In this document: piece by piece, positions 10,143 through 19,651 of the stretch
Layout of the letters: the number at the start of each line of letters is the position of its first letter
Position numbering within the stretch: position 1 is the stretch's first letter
Translations under genes and position numbers: made by a program
DNA from: Moritella sp. Urea-trap-13
Lineage (GTDB): Bacteria; Pseudomonadota; Gammaproteobacteria; Enterobacterales; Moritellaceae
Reading direction: 5' to 3'
DNA: 64,000 nt
NCBI RefSeq assembly: GCF_002836355.1
Contig: NZ_PJCA01000031.1
Location: forward strand, 496,001-560,000
Notes under the pieces: generated by a model
Databases searched by the model: none
What the model was told of the DNA's origin: nothing
Seen by the model: only the letters and a program-made list of their open reading frames with translations

Positions 10143-10405
10143 TATACCCAAACTACATCAAGATGCTATATCAGAGACGAGCAGGGATAACAGAATTAGG
10201 CGCAATATGTAGATAATGGTTATTCCATTTTCAAATATTGCAACGCTATGCTGTTTTTCCTGCTAGCCTCCCGTAGGGCAAACCGAATGGTGGTATTTTC
10301 GGCGTTATGAAGTCTTGATTTAGAATAACTAAATCTTCGAATCCATGCCTTGAATATCCTCTCCTTTCGGTTTGCTGATTGTGCATCTTGAAGTAGCTTG
10401 GGTAT
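10143..10405. mobile_element. MITE-like repeat with about 24-bp terminal inverted repeats
   Basis: The left end at 10143-10166 (TATACCCAAACTACATCAAG and four more bases) is matched in inverse orientation by 10383-10405, with about two internal mismatches. Inside, 10202-10240 forms an imperfect hairpin (CAATATGTAGATAATGG against CCATTTTCAAATATTG). A 70-residue reading frame across it has no recognisable protein features. The size (about 260 bp), inverted ends and lack of a transposase fit a miniature inverted-repeat element or dispersed intergenic repeat. I see no clear target-site duplication. It lies in the 571-base gap between the divergent purC and yoaA genes. Confidence 0.5.
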
Positions 10406-10411
10406 GTACCT

Positions 10412-10465
10412 AAGTAACTTGGAAGAGTTTCTTTCAATTTCCCTGAAGGCTCTTCCAAGTTACTT
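10412..10465. repeat. Perfect 16-bp inverted repeat
   Basis: AAGTAACTTGGAAGAG at 10412-10427 is repeated exactly in inverse orientation at 10450-10465, with a 22-base loop. It abuts the right end of the MITE-like element and may belong to it. It follows no gene in a direction that would make it an ordinary terminator, and it has no long T-run. Confidence 0.7.
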
Positions 10466-10671
10466 TGGACTCACTTAGCTAGATTCGAGGTGTTGCTGTC
10501 GATTTGAGGGCGATTTTAGCAGAAGTAGGGCGTGATTCCACTATTACTGACTAATTTTGTTAAAAATAACAAGTTATAAGTAATAGTATTTTGTTAACAG
10601 GGTTGAAAAACAACCATCAATTTAGCTTTATACAACATCAATTTGATTATTAGCATGAGTGATGGTATTAA

Positions 10672-12615
10672 ATGTCGTCTAATATATTAAATGGGAACTT
10701 GTTTGTGATAGAGCAATATTTTTTATCGGGTGGCGCGTTAGCCAAAGTCATCGATGGCTATACGGCTCGTCAACCGCAAATTGATATGGCGAAAGCCATT
10801 AATGATGTGATCGCAAGCAAGGGCAACTTAATTGTAGAAGCAGAAACGGGCACAGGTAAAACGTTCGCTTATCTCATTCCAGCTTTGGTTAATGACAAAA
10901 CTACGATCATCAGTACCGGTAGTAAAAACCTGCAAGAACAGCTATTCAACCGTGATTTGCCTTTTATTATTGATGCATTAAATAGCAAAGCTAAAACAGC
11001 ATTATTAAAAGGTCGAAATAACTACCTTTGTACAGAGCGTTTAACACGTTTAAGCCGAGAAACACAATATCAAAATCAAACCATATTAAGTGATTACGTT
11101 AAAATTAAGGGCTGGTCTAATATTACCATCAGCGGTGACATGAGTTCGGTACCGGGTCTTAAAGACGACGCAGAGATCTTACCGTTAGTCACATCAACTA
11201 ATGATAACTGTTTGGGGCGAGATTGCCCTGATTATGAAGATTGTTTTTTAGTTAAAGCACGGCGTAAAGCCTTGGATGCTGATATTGTTGTTGTTAATCA
11301 CCATTTATATTTTGCTGATCTCAATGTCAAAGATTCTGGCTTTGGACGCTTACTGCCTGATGCCGATGTTATTGTCTTTGATGAAGCCCATCAGATCCCC
11401 GATATCGCATCAGAGTATTTTGGTAAAAGCCTATCTAGTAAACTGATCCAAGCGTTATGCAAGGATGTGCAATATCTTGGCCGCACCGATCTCAGAGACA
11501 CGATCCAAGTCACCAAAGCCGCTAATGGTTTAGCCAATGCGACCCAAGATCTACGTTTAAGCTTTTCAATGGAAACGGGCCGAGGCAACTGGCGTCATCT
11601 ACTTAATCAGCAAGCGGTAATGAAAACTGTCACGCGTTTTCAAGACCAACTAGATTTTATCTATGAAGTGCTTAAATTAGCGCTAGGGCGAACAGAACTT
11701 GTCGATCAATGTTTTGACCGTGTGGTTGAGATTAAAGCAATATTTCAACAAATAATGGCGGTAAATAATACCGGTGAGAGCTATTGGTATGAATGTACTA
11801 AGCGAAACTTTACATTAAATATCACGCCACTTAATATTGCCGAACGCTTTAGTTCTGAACAACAAAAAAATAATGCCGCGTGGATCTTTACGTCGGCAAC
11901 ATTGGCTGTTGACCATTGTTTTTCACACTATCGCCAACAAATGGGATTGGCTAACGCAAAAGAACTTATTCTAGCCAGCCCGTTTGATTATAAAAACCAA
12001 GCTATGTTGTGTGTTCCACGTAACATTCCGGAGCCTAATGACCCTAATATAGCGCGTATTTTGGTTGAGAAGTTAGTCCCGGTCATTGTTGCTAACAAAG
12101 GACGCTGTTTCTTCCTGTGTACTAGTCATTATATGATCAGGCAAGTCGCTAGTTTGTTACAGCAACAATTGGCTATGCCCATCTTTGTACAAGGTCAAGA
12201 CAACAAACAAGTATTGCTCGATCAATTTATTGAACACGGTAATGCTTTATTAATCGGTACTTACTCATTTTGGGAAGGAATTGATGTTCGCGGGCAAACT
12301 TTAAGTTGTGTTATTATTGATAAATTACCGTTTGCATCACCAGATGATCCACTGTTACAGGCACGTATTGAAGATTGTCAGCGTAAGGGCGAAGATCCTT
12401 TTGCTGAATTACAAATCCCAAAAGCGGTAATTAGTTTGAAGCAAGGTGTCGGGCGTTTAATTCGAGACGTTAAAGACACCGGCTGTGTCATTATTTGTGA
12501 TACTCGTATTGTATCTCGTGGCTATGGCGCTACGTTTATCAATAGTTTACCGGATATGCCACGCACCAGAGATTTAAATGGCGTTTTATCTTTTATTAAG
12601 AAAACTAACAATTAG
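10672..12615 (+). CDS. yoaA: DinG-family ATP-dependent helicase YoaA
   Basis: XPD-like superfamily 2 helicase with an iron-sulfur cluster, involved in DNA repair. The 647-residue chain has Walker A AETGTGKT at residues 57-64, four Cys for the Fe-S cluster (C near 123, then CLGRDCPDYEDC), the DEAH box at 237-240, a TSATL motif and the C-terminal GVGRLIR motif. The length is close to E. coli YoaA (636) and shorter than DinG. The start is uncertain: ATG at 10672 has only a weak ribosome site, and E. coli YoaA begins nearer to the GGALAK segment at residue 20. It is followed 12 bases later by tsaB. Confidence 0.88.
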   Translation: MSSNILNGNLFVIEQYFLSGGALAKVIDGYTARQPQIDMAKAINDVIASKGNLIVEAETGTGKTFAYLIPALVNDKTTIISTGSKNLQEQLFNRDLPFIIDALNSKAKTALLKGRNNYLCTERLTRLSRETQYQNQTILSDYVKIKGWSNITISGDMSSVPGLKDDAEILPLVTSTNDNCLGRDCPDYEDCFLVKARRKALDADIVVVNHHLYFADLNVKDSGFGRLLPDADVIVFDEAHQIPDIASEYFGKSLSSKLIQALCKDVQYLGRTDLRDTIQVTKAANGLANATQDLRLSFSMETGRGNWRHLLNQQAVMKTVTRFQDQLDFIYEVLKLALGRTELVDQCFDRVVEIKAIFQQIMAVNNTGESYWYECTKRNFTLNITPLNIAERFSSEQQKNNAAWIFTSATLAVDHCFSHYRQQMGLANAKELILASPFDYKNQAMLCVPRNIPEPNDPNIARILVEKLVPVIVANKGRCFFLCTSHYMIRQVASLLQQQLAMPIFVQGQDNKQVLLDQFIEHGNALLIGTYSFWEGIDVRGQTLSCVIIDKLPFASPDDPLLQARIEDCQRKGEDPFAELQIPKAVISLKQGVGRLIRDVKDTGCVIICDTRIVSRGYGATFINSLPDMPRTRDLNGVLSFIKKTNN

Positions 12616-12627
12616 AAAGTGAATTTT

Positions 12628-13332
12628 ATGAGTAATATTTTAGCACTAGATACATCAACAGAAAATTGTTCTGCCGCACTGAGCATTAACGGTGAGATAT
12701 TAGTAAGAGAGTTTGAAAGCCCGCGTGAACACACTAAGCGTATTTTACCTATGGTGGATAGCCTGCTGGCTGAAGCTGGCATTAAGTTGAAAGACTTAGA
12801 TGCGCTTGCATTTGGCCGTGGACCAGGCAGTTTTACTGGCGTACGTATTGGTACTGGTATTGCACAAGGACTCGCTTTTGGTGCCGATTTACCGATGTTA
12901 CCAATCTCGACATTGGCAGCAATGGCGCAAGGTGCACATCGACTACATAATGCTACTGATGTATTACCCGCAATTGATGCGCGTATGGGCGAAATATACT
13001 TTGCGCAATACCAGCTTAATAATGCTGGCGTAATGACATTAGTTGGTAACGAAATGGTTATTACTGCAGATGAGTTAGTCGCTAATTTCAACAAACCCGA
13101 ACAAGAATTCTATACACTTGGTACTGGTTGGGCTACATATGCAGAGCAACTTGCAGCATTAAACGTTGCAAATTTAACTGCATGTGAAGGTATTCAGTTC
13201 CCAACGTCACACGATATGTTAGCGATTGCGGCTGCTGACTTTGCCAATGGTAAAGCCGTTGCCGTCGAAGATGCCATGCCTGTTTACGTTCGAGACACTG
13301 TTACTTGGAAGAAACTACCGGGTAGAGAGTAA
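12628..13332 (+). CDS. tsaB: tRNA t6A synthesis protein TsaB
   Basis: Non-catalytic ASKHA-fold partner of TsaD in making N6-threonylcarbamoyladenosine on tRNAs. The 234-residue protein begins ILALDTSTENCSAAL and has GRGPGSFTGVRIG, both hallmarks of TsaB. A GTG nine bases upstream is in frame, but ATG at 12628 gives the usual N-terminus and length (E. coli TsaB has 231). It is 12 bases after yoaA and 6 bases before a hydrolase gene, so an operon is likely. The same order near fadD and rnd is seen in other gammaproteobacteria. Confidence 0.92.
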   Translation: MSNILALDTSTENCSAALSINGEILVREFESPREHTKRILPMVDSLLAEAGIKLKDLDALAFGRGPGSFTGVRIGTGIAQGLAFGADLPMLPISTLAAMAQGAHRLHNATDVLPAIDARMGEIYFAQYQLNNAGVMTLVGNEMVITADELVANFNKPEQEFYTLGTGWATYAEQLAALNVANLTACEGIQFPTSHDMLAIAAADFANGKAVAVEDAMPVYVRDTVTWKKLPGRE

Positions 13333-13338
13333 ATTCTA

Positions 13339-14226
13339 ATGAATAACATTAGTATAGAGGTTAACGGTAGTATTATTACTGGTTTGCAGTGGGGTGATAA
13401 CACGAAACCTGTGTTATTAGCTGTTCATGGCTGGCTAGATAATGCCGCGAGTTTTGTACCTCTTGCTAATGCTTTGCGAAATGATTTAGAAGATGGTTCA
13501 CTACCTTATCAGTTGATTGCAATTGATCTACCTGGTCATGGTTATTCCGATCATAAAGCAGGTCATTACAATTTTATCGAATGGGTCGATGATTTATATC
13601 AAATTATTAAAACCCAGCATTGGGGGCCAGTGAGTATTATTGGTCATTCAATGGGAGCAATGATCAGTTCTATTTTGGCTGCTACTTTTCCTGAGCTCGT
13701 ACGTCGAATTGTGTTAATTGAAGGTTTGGGTGCTATTTCAGCTGAAGCTGACCAAACTGTGAGCCAATTACGTAAAGGTATTGAAAATAGAGCGCTTTAC
13801 AATAAAAGTATCAACCAAAACATCAACCAAAGTACGAATCGTAAAGATAATGCTTTAACGTTGGAAAAGGTTGTGAAAGCGCGTTGCTTTGTCTCAGATT
13901 TGAATGAAGAACATGCAAAACTTATTTGTAACAGAAACTTAACGATTAATGCTGATGAAGTTAGTTTTTGTTCTGACCCTAAGTTAAAAGCAGGTTCTTT
14001 GGTTCGTTTGAGCGAATCGCAAGTGATTGATATTTTATCTTCTATATCAACAGCCTGCTTGATTATTATTGGGGATAAAGGATTTCCTTTAATTGCCCAA
14101 ACTTTAAATCTAGAACTGTTTTGTAAAGAAAACTTTAAAATTTTAACACTGTCTGGCGGGCATCACGTCCACATGGATAATGCCGTTAAAACCGCAAGGG
14201 CTGTCGTTAAATTTGTTAATAATTAA
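13339..14226 (+). CDS. Alpha/beta hydrolase
   Basis: A 295-residue cytoplasmic alpha/beta-fold hydrolase with no signal peptide. The oxyanion segment HGWLDNAASF is near residue 30, the nucleophile elbow GHSMGA has Ser near residue 104, and a late GGHHVHMD supplies the catalytic His near 275. The substrate cannot be read from sequence. It lies 6 bases after tsaB and before fadD, a position where marine gammaproteobacteria often carry such a hydrolase, so an esterase or thioesterase role linked to acyl metabolism is possible but unproven. Confidence 0.8.
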   Translation: MNNISIEVNGSIITGLQWGDNTKPVLLAVHGWLDNAASFVPLANALRNDLEDGSLPYQLIAIDLPGHGYSDHKAGHYNFIEWVDDLYQIIKTQHWGPVSIIGHSMGAMISSILAATFPELVRRIVLIEGLGAISAEADQTVSQLRKGIENRALYNKSINQNINQSTNRKDNALTLEKVVKARCFVSDLNEEHAKLICNRNLTINADEVSFCSDPKLKAGSLVRLSESQVIDILSSISTACLIIIGDKGFPLIAQTLNLELFCKENFKILTLSGGHHVHMDNAVKTARAVVKFVNN

Positions 14227-14454
14227 ATATAATAGTTTATTCTTTCGCTAAAAATTAGGATTTTATTATCTAATTCTAAATTATGAAGGTTTAAATAAAC
14301 GACGAATGTAGATATTTCATTTGTTAATTGAGTGTTAATCAATTAAGATCCGTTCACAATAAATAATTTCATCAATAGTAACTAATTATTAAGGGATTAA
14401 TAATAAAGCTATTGTGTTGTTAAATTAAAAAAGTTAAATAAAAGGAGTGTTAAG

Positions 14455-16110
14455 GTGGAAAAGGTTTGGTTAAAGAGATACCCGGAAAATGTTCCCGCTG
14501 AGATTGACTTTGGTGCATTTCGTTCTTTAAACGATATATTCGATCAGACAGTTCAAAACTATGCAGATAATCCTGCGTATGTAAATATGGGCTGTTCATT
14601 AACTTATGGCGAAATCGATGAGAAATCTCGAGCGTTCGCAGCTTATCTTCAAAACGAGCTTAAATTAACTAAAGGCGACCGTGTCGCGTTAATGATGCCT
14701 AACTTACTGCAATACCCGATAGCATTATTTGGTGCATTACGTGCAGGTATGGTCATTGTTAATGTAAATCCTTTATACACACCACGTGAGTTGAAGCACC
14801 AGCTAAACGATTCAGGTGCAAAAGCGATTGTTATTATTTCCAACTTCGCTAGTGTATTAGAAAAGGTCATTAAAGATTCGCCTATTGAACACGTTATCTT
14901 AACGCAGTTGGGTGATCTTTTCTCTCCTGTTAAAGGCGCTATCACAAATTTAGTTGTTAAGTACGTGAAGAAAATGGTACCTAAATTTAATCTGCCAAAT
15001 GCAGTATCATTTAACCGTGTACTGAACAAAGGCCGTTCATTGCCGTTCACTAAAGTTGAAACTGGTTTCGATGATATTGCTTTTCTTCAGTATACCGGTG
15101 GTACAACAGGTGTTTCTAAAGGCGCAGTCTTAACGCACAAGAATATGCTTGCTAACGTATTACAAGCCGAAGGTGCGTACGGTAGTATTATTGATCGTGG
15201 CACAGAAACTGTGATCACGGCATTACCGCTATATCATGTATTTGCACTGACTGTGAATGGTTTATTATTCTTCTTGGGCGGTGGTAAGAACATTCTTATT
15301 ACAAACCCACGTGACCTTCCTGCATTAATCAAAGAAATTAGTGATCATAAACCAACAGCTATAACAGGTGTTAATACACTGTTTAATGCACTGGTTAATG
15401 ATGACAGTTTTGCTAAAATTGATTTTTCTGCTTTGAAACTATCTGTTGGCGGTGGTATGGCTGTTCAACGTTCAGTCGCTGAGAAGTGGAAGAAGATCAC
15501 AGGTTGCCATTTACTTGAAGGTTATGGTTTAACGGAGTGTTCACCACTTGTAACAGTAAACCCGTACGATCTGCATGAATATAATGGTTCTATTGGTCTA
15601 CCTGTATCATCAACGGATGTACGTATTATTGATGACGAAGGTGGCGTATTAACAAAACCTGGTGCAGTTGGTGAAATGCAAGTACGTGGTCCTCAGGTGA
15701 TGCAAGGTTATTGGCAGCGTCCACAAGACACCGCAGAAGTGATAACAGATGGTTGGTTAAATACCGGCGATATCGCACGTATGGACGAAGAGGGCTTCTT
15801 CTACATCGTCGATCGTAAGAAGGATATGATCCTTGTTTCGGGCTTTAACGTTTTCCCTAATGAAATTGAAGATGTACTGACAATGAATGACAACATTCTT
15901 GAAGCTGCAGCAATTGGTGTTCCTCACGAATCATCAGGCGAAACAGTGAAAATCTTTGTTGTTAAGAAAGGTGAAATTTCGAAAGAAGAAATTATTGCGC
16001 ATTGTCGTGAACACCTTACTGCTTATAAGATCCCACGTATTATCGAGTTCCGTGATGAATTACCAAAGAGTAATGTTGGTAAGATATTACGTCGTGAATT
16101 GCGTGATTAA
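14455..16110 (+). CDS. fadD: Long-chain acyl-CoA synthetase FadD
   Basis: Activates long-chain fatty acids to acyl-CoA through an acyl-adenylate, at the inner membrane. The 551-residue chain follows E. coli FadD almost from the first residue ([15 protein letters not shown]). The AMP-binding motif [12 protein letters not shown] is near residue 213, GYGLTECSP is the second adenylate motif, and the C-terminal fatty-acid signature [22 protein letters not shown] is present with the terminal Lys in SNVGKILRR. The start is GTG with AAGGAG upstream. A FadR site was not recognised by eye in the 228-base leader, which otherwise shows only AT-rich sequence. Confidence 0.95.
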   Translation: MEKVWLKRYPENVPAEIDFGAFRSLNDIFDQTVQNYADNPAYVNMGCSLTYGEIDEKSRAFAAYLQNELKLTKGDRVALMMPNLLQYPIALFGALRAGMVIVNVNPLYTPRELKHQLNDSGAKAIVIISNFASVLEKVIKDSPIEHVILTQLGDLFSPVKGAITNLVVKYVKKMVPKFNLPNAVSFNRVLNKGRSLPFTKVETGFDDIAFLQYTGGTTGVSKGAVLTHKNMLANVLQAEGAYGSIIDRGTETVITALPLYHVFALTVNGLLFFLGGGKNILITNPRDLPALIKEISDHKPTAITGVNTLFNALVNDDSFAKIDFSALKLSVGGGMAVQRSVAEKWKKITGCHLLEGYGLTECSPLVTVNPYDLHEYNGSIGLPVSSTDVRIIDDEGGVLTKPGAVGEMQVRGPQVMQGYWQRPQDTAEVITDGWLNTGDIARMDEEGFFYIVDRKKDMILVSGFNVFPNEIEDVLTMNDNILEAAAIGVPHESSGETVKIFVVKKGEISKEEIIAHCREHLTAYKIPRIIEFRDELPKSNVGKILRRELRD

Positions 16111-16172
16111 GCATTAATCTAATTTAAAGTCATAAAACACTTATAATTAGACGTATATTTCGTTAAAATTAA

Positions 16173-16208
16173 GCCACTTTCTAAATTTTAAGAAAGTGGC
16201 TTTTTTTT
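16173..16208 (+). terminator. Terminator of fadD
   Basis: GCCACTTTCT and AGAAAGTGGC form a perfect 10-bp stem with an 8-base loop, followed by eight T residues. It lies between fadD and rnd, making rnd a separate unit. Confidence 0.92.
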
Positions 16209-16218
16209 GAGGTTATAA

Positions 16219-17346
16219 GTGGAATATATTTTAGTTGAAGATCAAATAACATTGCAGCAGATGATAGCGCAATGTGCGGACGTCGAAGTTTTAGCAATCG
16301 ACACTGAATTCATCAGACAGCGTACTTATTACCCCATTCTTGGATTGTTTCAGCTATATACTGGTACTGAAACTTATTTAGTTGATCCAATTGCCGTTGA
16401 TGACTTAAGTTCATTATGGCAACTTCTCGACCGTCATCCTGTAGTGCTTCACGCTTGCTCTGAAGACCTCGACGTATTTATGACGGAAGCAAATAAATTT
16501 CCAGACTTTTTCCATGATACCCAAATCGCCGCTGCATTCTGTGGTCTCGGATCTTCCCTTGGTTTCGGTGGTTTAGTTTCCGAGTTCCAAAAAATCACAT
16601 TGGATAAAGGTGAATCGCGTTCAAATTGGCTTGCACGTCCATTAACGCAAATGCAGCTTAACTACGCTGCTGCCGACGTATACCATTTGTTACCTTGCTG
16701 GAACGAACTGGAATCAAAGCTGAAAGAACTAGGCTATTATGAGTATTATCTACAAGAGTTAGATAATTTACGCCGCCGTAAGTCGACAAAGAAAAATCCG
16801 AGTACTGTTTATAAGCAATTCAAGAACGCATCTTTCTTGTCTCCTCGTCAACTTGGCACATTACAAGCATTAGGTGAATGGCGCGAAAACAATGCTATAA
16901 ATCGTGATATGGCGGTAAACTTTGTTGTAAAAGAGGCTCACATTCTTGAAGTCGCAAAACAGCAGCCTCAATCATTACGTGATTTAAACAAGCTTGAGTT
17001 GTTACCAATAGAAATAAAACGTCATGGTAAACAAATAATCGAAATTGTAAAACAGGTCGAGCAACTGTCTGACGATGAGTTACCACAACCATTGACACGT
17101 ATTTCTGATTACCCTGGTTATAAAAAAATAGTGCAAAGCATACGTAATAAAATTGCGATTGTGGCTGAAAAATCGAATATTCCTGCTGAATTAATTGGTT
17201 CAAAGAAAATCATTAACGAATTATTGAATTGGTGTTGGAAATTAACAGAAGAAGAACGACAAGTAGGGGACAAGCCGATCATGCTATCTAATTGGCGTGC
17301 GGAACTGATTGGTAATACTATATTTGAAAGCTTAATGGCTAAATAA
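16219..17346 (+). CDS. rnd: Ribonuclease D
   Basis: 3'-to-5' exoribonuclease used in tRNA and stable-RNA maturation. The 375-residue protein has the DEDD exonuclease domain with D28 and E30 in LAIDTEFIRQR, the second-motif Asp in the LHACSEDLDVF stretch, and YAAADVYHLLP as the third motif. An HRDC domain follows near residues 210-290 (LQALGEWRENNAINRD). The start is GTG with GAGG upstream; E. coli RNase D also has 375 residues. The gene sits directly behind the fadD terminator and ends in a strong hairpin shared with minE. Confidence 0.93.
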   Translation: MEYILVEDQITLQQMIAQCADVEVLAIDTEFIRQRTYYPILGLFQLYTGTETYLVDPIAVDDLSSLWQLLDRHPVVLHACSEDLDVFMTEANKFPDFFHDTQIAAAFCGLGSSLGFGGLVSEFQKITLDKGESRSNWLARPLTQMQLNYAAADVYHLLPCWNELESKLKELGYYEYYLQELDNLRRRKSTKKNPSTVYKQFKNASFLSPRQLGTLQALGEWRENNAINRDMAVNFVVKEAHILEVAKQQPQSLRDLNKLELLPIEIKRHGKQIIEIVKQVEQLSDDELPQPLTRISDYPGYKKIVQSIRNKIAIVAEKSNIPAELIGSKKIINELLNWCWKLTEEERQVGDKPIMLSNWRAELIGNTIFESLMAK

Positions 17347-17352
17347 ATATAT

Positions 17353-17393
17353 AAAAAAAGCGAGTGTGTAATATATTACACACTCGCTTTTTT
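17353..17393. terminator. Bidirectional terminator between rnd and minE
   Basis: A long perfect stem (AAAGCGAGTGTGTAAT with its inverse) is flanked by A- and T-runs, so it can serve both converging genes. Confidence 0.92.
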
Positions 17394-17403
17394 ATGATTT
17401 ATA

Positions 17404-17667
17404 TTACTCTTCAGGAAGAGTAACATTTAACTCTAATACTGAAAGATTGTTATCTCTTTGATCAAGCTGAACACTTACTTGGTCTGAAGTCACTGCAACA
17501 TATTTTTTAATAACTTCAAGAATATCTAATTTTAATTGTGGTAAATAATCTGGAGTGTTATTACGTAAACTACGTTCATGAGCAACGATAATCTGTAAAC
17601 GATCCTTCGCTAGATTTGCTGTCTTTACATCGGGTTTAGATGTACGGAAATAATCAAGTAACGCCAT
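17404..17667 (-). CDS. minE: Cell division topological factor MinE
   Basis: Stimulates the MinD ATPase and drives Min oscillation so that the FtsZ ring forms at mid-cell. The 87-residue protein has the membrane-targeting N-terminus (MALLDYFR), the MinD-contact helix ([15 protein letters not shown]) and the C-terminal dimer domain. ATG at 17667 is chosen because GGAGG stands just upstream. It begins one base after the minD stop, so translation is probably coupled. Confidence 0.95.
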   Translation of the reverse strand: MALLDYFRTSKPDVKTANLAKDRLQIIVAHERSLRNNTPDYLPQLKLDILEVIKKYVAVTSDQVSVQLDQRDNNLSVLELNVTLPEE

Positions 17668-17668
17668 T

Positions 17669-18478
17669 TTAACCTCCAAATATTCTGCTTAAAAAGCCTT
17701 TCTTTTCTACATTAATAAAACGAAACTCGCGTTCTTCACCAAGTATTCTTGCTACGGTATCAGCATAAGCTTGTCCTGCATCGCTTTCTGTATCTAATAT
17801 GACGGGTTGGCCACAGTTAGATGCTTTAAGCACAGCGCCTGATTCAGGAATAACGCCTGCAAGTGGTACCGCTAGAATCTCGGTGATACTTTCTACACTT
17901 AGCATATCACCACGTTCTACACGTTCTGGAACATAACGTGTAATAAGTAGATGTTCTTTAATTGGCTCAAGGCCAAGTTCAGCACGACGTGAGCGGCTTT
18001 GTAACATGCCTATAATACGGTCTGAGTCGCGCACAGACGAGACTTCTGGGTTAGTCGTGATAACGGCAATGTCAGCGAAGTATAGTGCCATCATGGCGCC
18101 AGCTTCGATACCTGCAGGAGAATCACACACAATGTAGTCGTGATTTTCAGCAAGTTGGTCTAAAACTTTACCTACACCTTCTTTTGTCAGTGCATCTTTA
18201 TCTCGAGTCTGCGACGCAGGCAGGATATGGAGGTTAGCAACGCGCTTGTCTTTGATTAGTGCTTGAGATAGGTTCGCTTCACCATTGATTACATTAACAA
18301 AGTCATAAACCACGCGGCGTTCACAGCCCATGATTAAATCTAAATTACGTAAACCGATATCGAAATCGATAACAACAGTTCTTTTCCCTCTTAGTGCTAG
18401 TCCAGTAGCAATCGCAGCGCTGGTAGTTGTTTTACCTACTCCACCTTTACCCGATGTGACGACAATAATTTCAGCCAT
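17669..18478 (-). CDS. minD: Septum site-determining ATPase MinD
   Basis: ParA/Mrp-type ATPase that recruits MinC to the membrane. The 269-residue chain has the deviant Walker [10 protein letters not shown] (K11 and K16) and FDIGLRNLD and CDSPAGIE for switch residues. The C-terminal amphipathic membrane-targeting helix is [11 protein letters not shown]. It is the middle gene of minCDE, 15 bases after minC. Confidence 0.97.
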   Translation of the reverse strand: MAEIIVVTSGKGGVGKTTTSAAIATGLALRGKRTVVIDFDIGLRNLDLIMGCERRVVYDFVNVINGEANLSQALIKDKRVANLHILPASQTRDKDALTKEGVGKVLDQLAENHDYIVCDSPAGIEAGAMMALYFADIAVITTNPEVSSVRDSDRIIGMLQSRSRRAELGLEPIKEHLLITRYVPERVERGDMLSVESITEILAVPLAGVIPESGAVLKASNCGQPVILDTESDAGQAYADTVARILGEEREFRFINVEKKGFLSRIFGG

Positions 18479-18493
18479 ATTAATTCCTTGAAT

Positions 18494-19210
18494 TTAATCG
18501 AACTTTGTAATTTCTAATTTGTTATTGATACAATTAATTTGTGTTTGAGCATTTATAAACTCACCCTGAACTGCGTCACTTAAAATATAAGTGCCATTTA
18601 TTGACAGCAATTCTGGGTCTAATTTGTTACAAAATATTTGTGCGCTTTCGTCACCTTTGGCGCCTGCAATTGCTCTACCACGTAATGCGCCATATATATG
18701 AATAGAGCCATCCGCTATCACCTCAGCCCCAGCACTGATATTACCAAGCACTGTTAATGATGCATCTTGAGCATAAATTTGCTGGCCAGATCGAATCTGT
18801 CCTTTATGAACTATGGTCTTTGTTATCGATTTTTCAACTATAACTGTCTGTATTTCAGGTTTTATATCAACAGCTGGCACTAATTTAGTTGCTGTATTTT
18901 TAGCCGTATTTGAAATGACTGAAATACCAGATTCGCGAACTGTTAGTTTTTGTTCAGCAGTTTGACATCCTTCGATACCAACAAGGTTCATGCCATTATC
19001 GGTAATGACTTGTTGAATCATTTTGAAATCGATGACACCTGTAAGGTTAGCAACATTAACGACAACTGGAGCAGATTTAAAGAATGCTGGCGCTTGGGCT
19101 ACTTTGTCAGCAATAAAGGAGTGAAGATTAGCCATTGCAGCCTCATTTTCGATATGAATTACCGAAAGTGTAAAGCTTGTCCCTTTAAATTTTATCGACT
19201 GTTCTGCCAT
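18494..19210 (-). CDS. minC: Septum inhibitor MinC
   Basis: Inhibits FtsZ assembly away from mid-cell when bound to MinD. The 238-residue protein has the variable N-terminal FtsZ-inhibiting domain (about 1-105) and the beta-helical C-terminal domain with HKGQIRSGQQIYA, NISAGAEVIADGSIHIYG and LRGRAIAGAKG, which binds MinD. It is the first gene of minCDE and is divergent from ycgL, so the 128 bases at 19211-19338 should hold both promoters. Confidence 0.95.
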   Translation of the reverse strand: MAEQSIKFKGTSFTLSVIHIENEAAMANLHSFIADKVAQAPAFFKSAPVVVNVANLTGVIDFKMIQQVITDNGMNLVGIEGCQTAEQKLTVRESGISVISNTAKNTATKLVPAVDIKPEIQTVIVEKSITKTIVHKGQIRSGQQIYAQDASLTVLGNISAGAEVIADGSIHIYGALRGRAIAGAKGDESAQIFCNKLDPELLSINGTYILSDAVQGEFINAQTQINCINNKLEITKFD

Positions 19211-19338
19211 GGTTTTTTCCTGATTGCTTAGTTTTTATGCCTGTTTTAGCATTTATCGTTATAGCACTTAGATAAATCATTATGCCATGTTATATTTTAC
19301 TCGTAAAATAGGCAAGTTTATAACTTAAGAGAAATACA

Positions 19339-19617
19339 ATGCTTTGTTCAATATATAAAACAAATAAAAAAGAAGGGATGTATTTATTTATTTCCCGTCG
19401 TGACGATTTTAGTAAGGTTCCTGAAACTTTATTAGCAATGTTCGGTCAACCTAAGCTAGTAGTCACAATGAATTTAACCGAAACGCGTACGTTAGCGTTT
19501 GCTGATACAAAAAATGTATTAGAAAATTTAACGTCACAAGGCTTTTATTTACAAATGCCACCGCCGCCAGTCGATCACTTGGTTGAATATAAAAAATGGC
19601 GTGATAGTACTAAATAG
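19339..19617 (+). CDS. ycgL: YcgL family protein
   Basis: A 92-residue cytoplasmic protein of the YcgL family, recognised by its CSIYKTNKKEGMYLFI opening and the MPPPPVDHL...YKKW ending. Its biochemical role is not known. It is placed next to minC in E. coli and many relatives, as here. It is followed 34 bases later by a lytic transglycosylase gene. Confidence 0.9.
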   Translation: MLCSIYKTNKKEGMYLFISRRDDFSKVPETLLAMFGQPKLVVTMNLTETRTLAFADTKNVLENLTSQGFYLQMPPPPVDHLVEYKKWRDSTK

Positions 19618-19651
19618 TTATTATGTTTGAACGTCTTTTAAAGGAGATAAA

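Noticed and set aside
10246-10458. A 70-residue minus-strand reading frame in the purC-yoaA gap
   Set aside because: It lies across the inverted-repeat element and the 16-bp palindrome, has no ribosome site or domain, and is best seen as repeat sequence.
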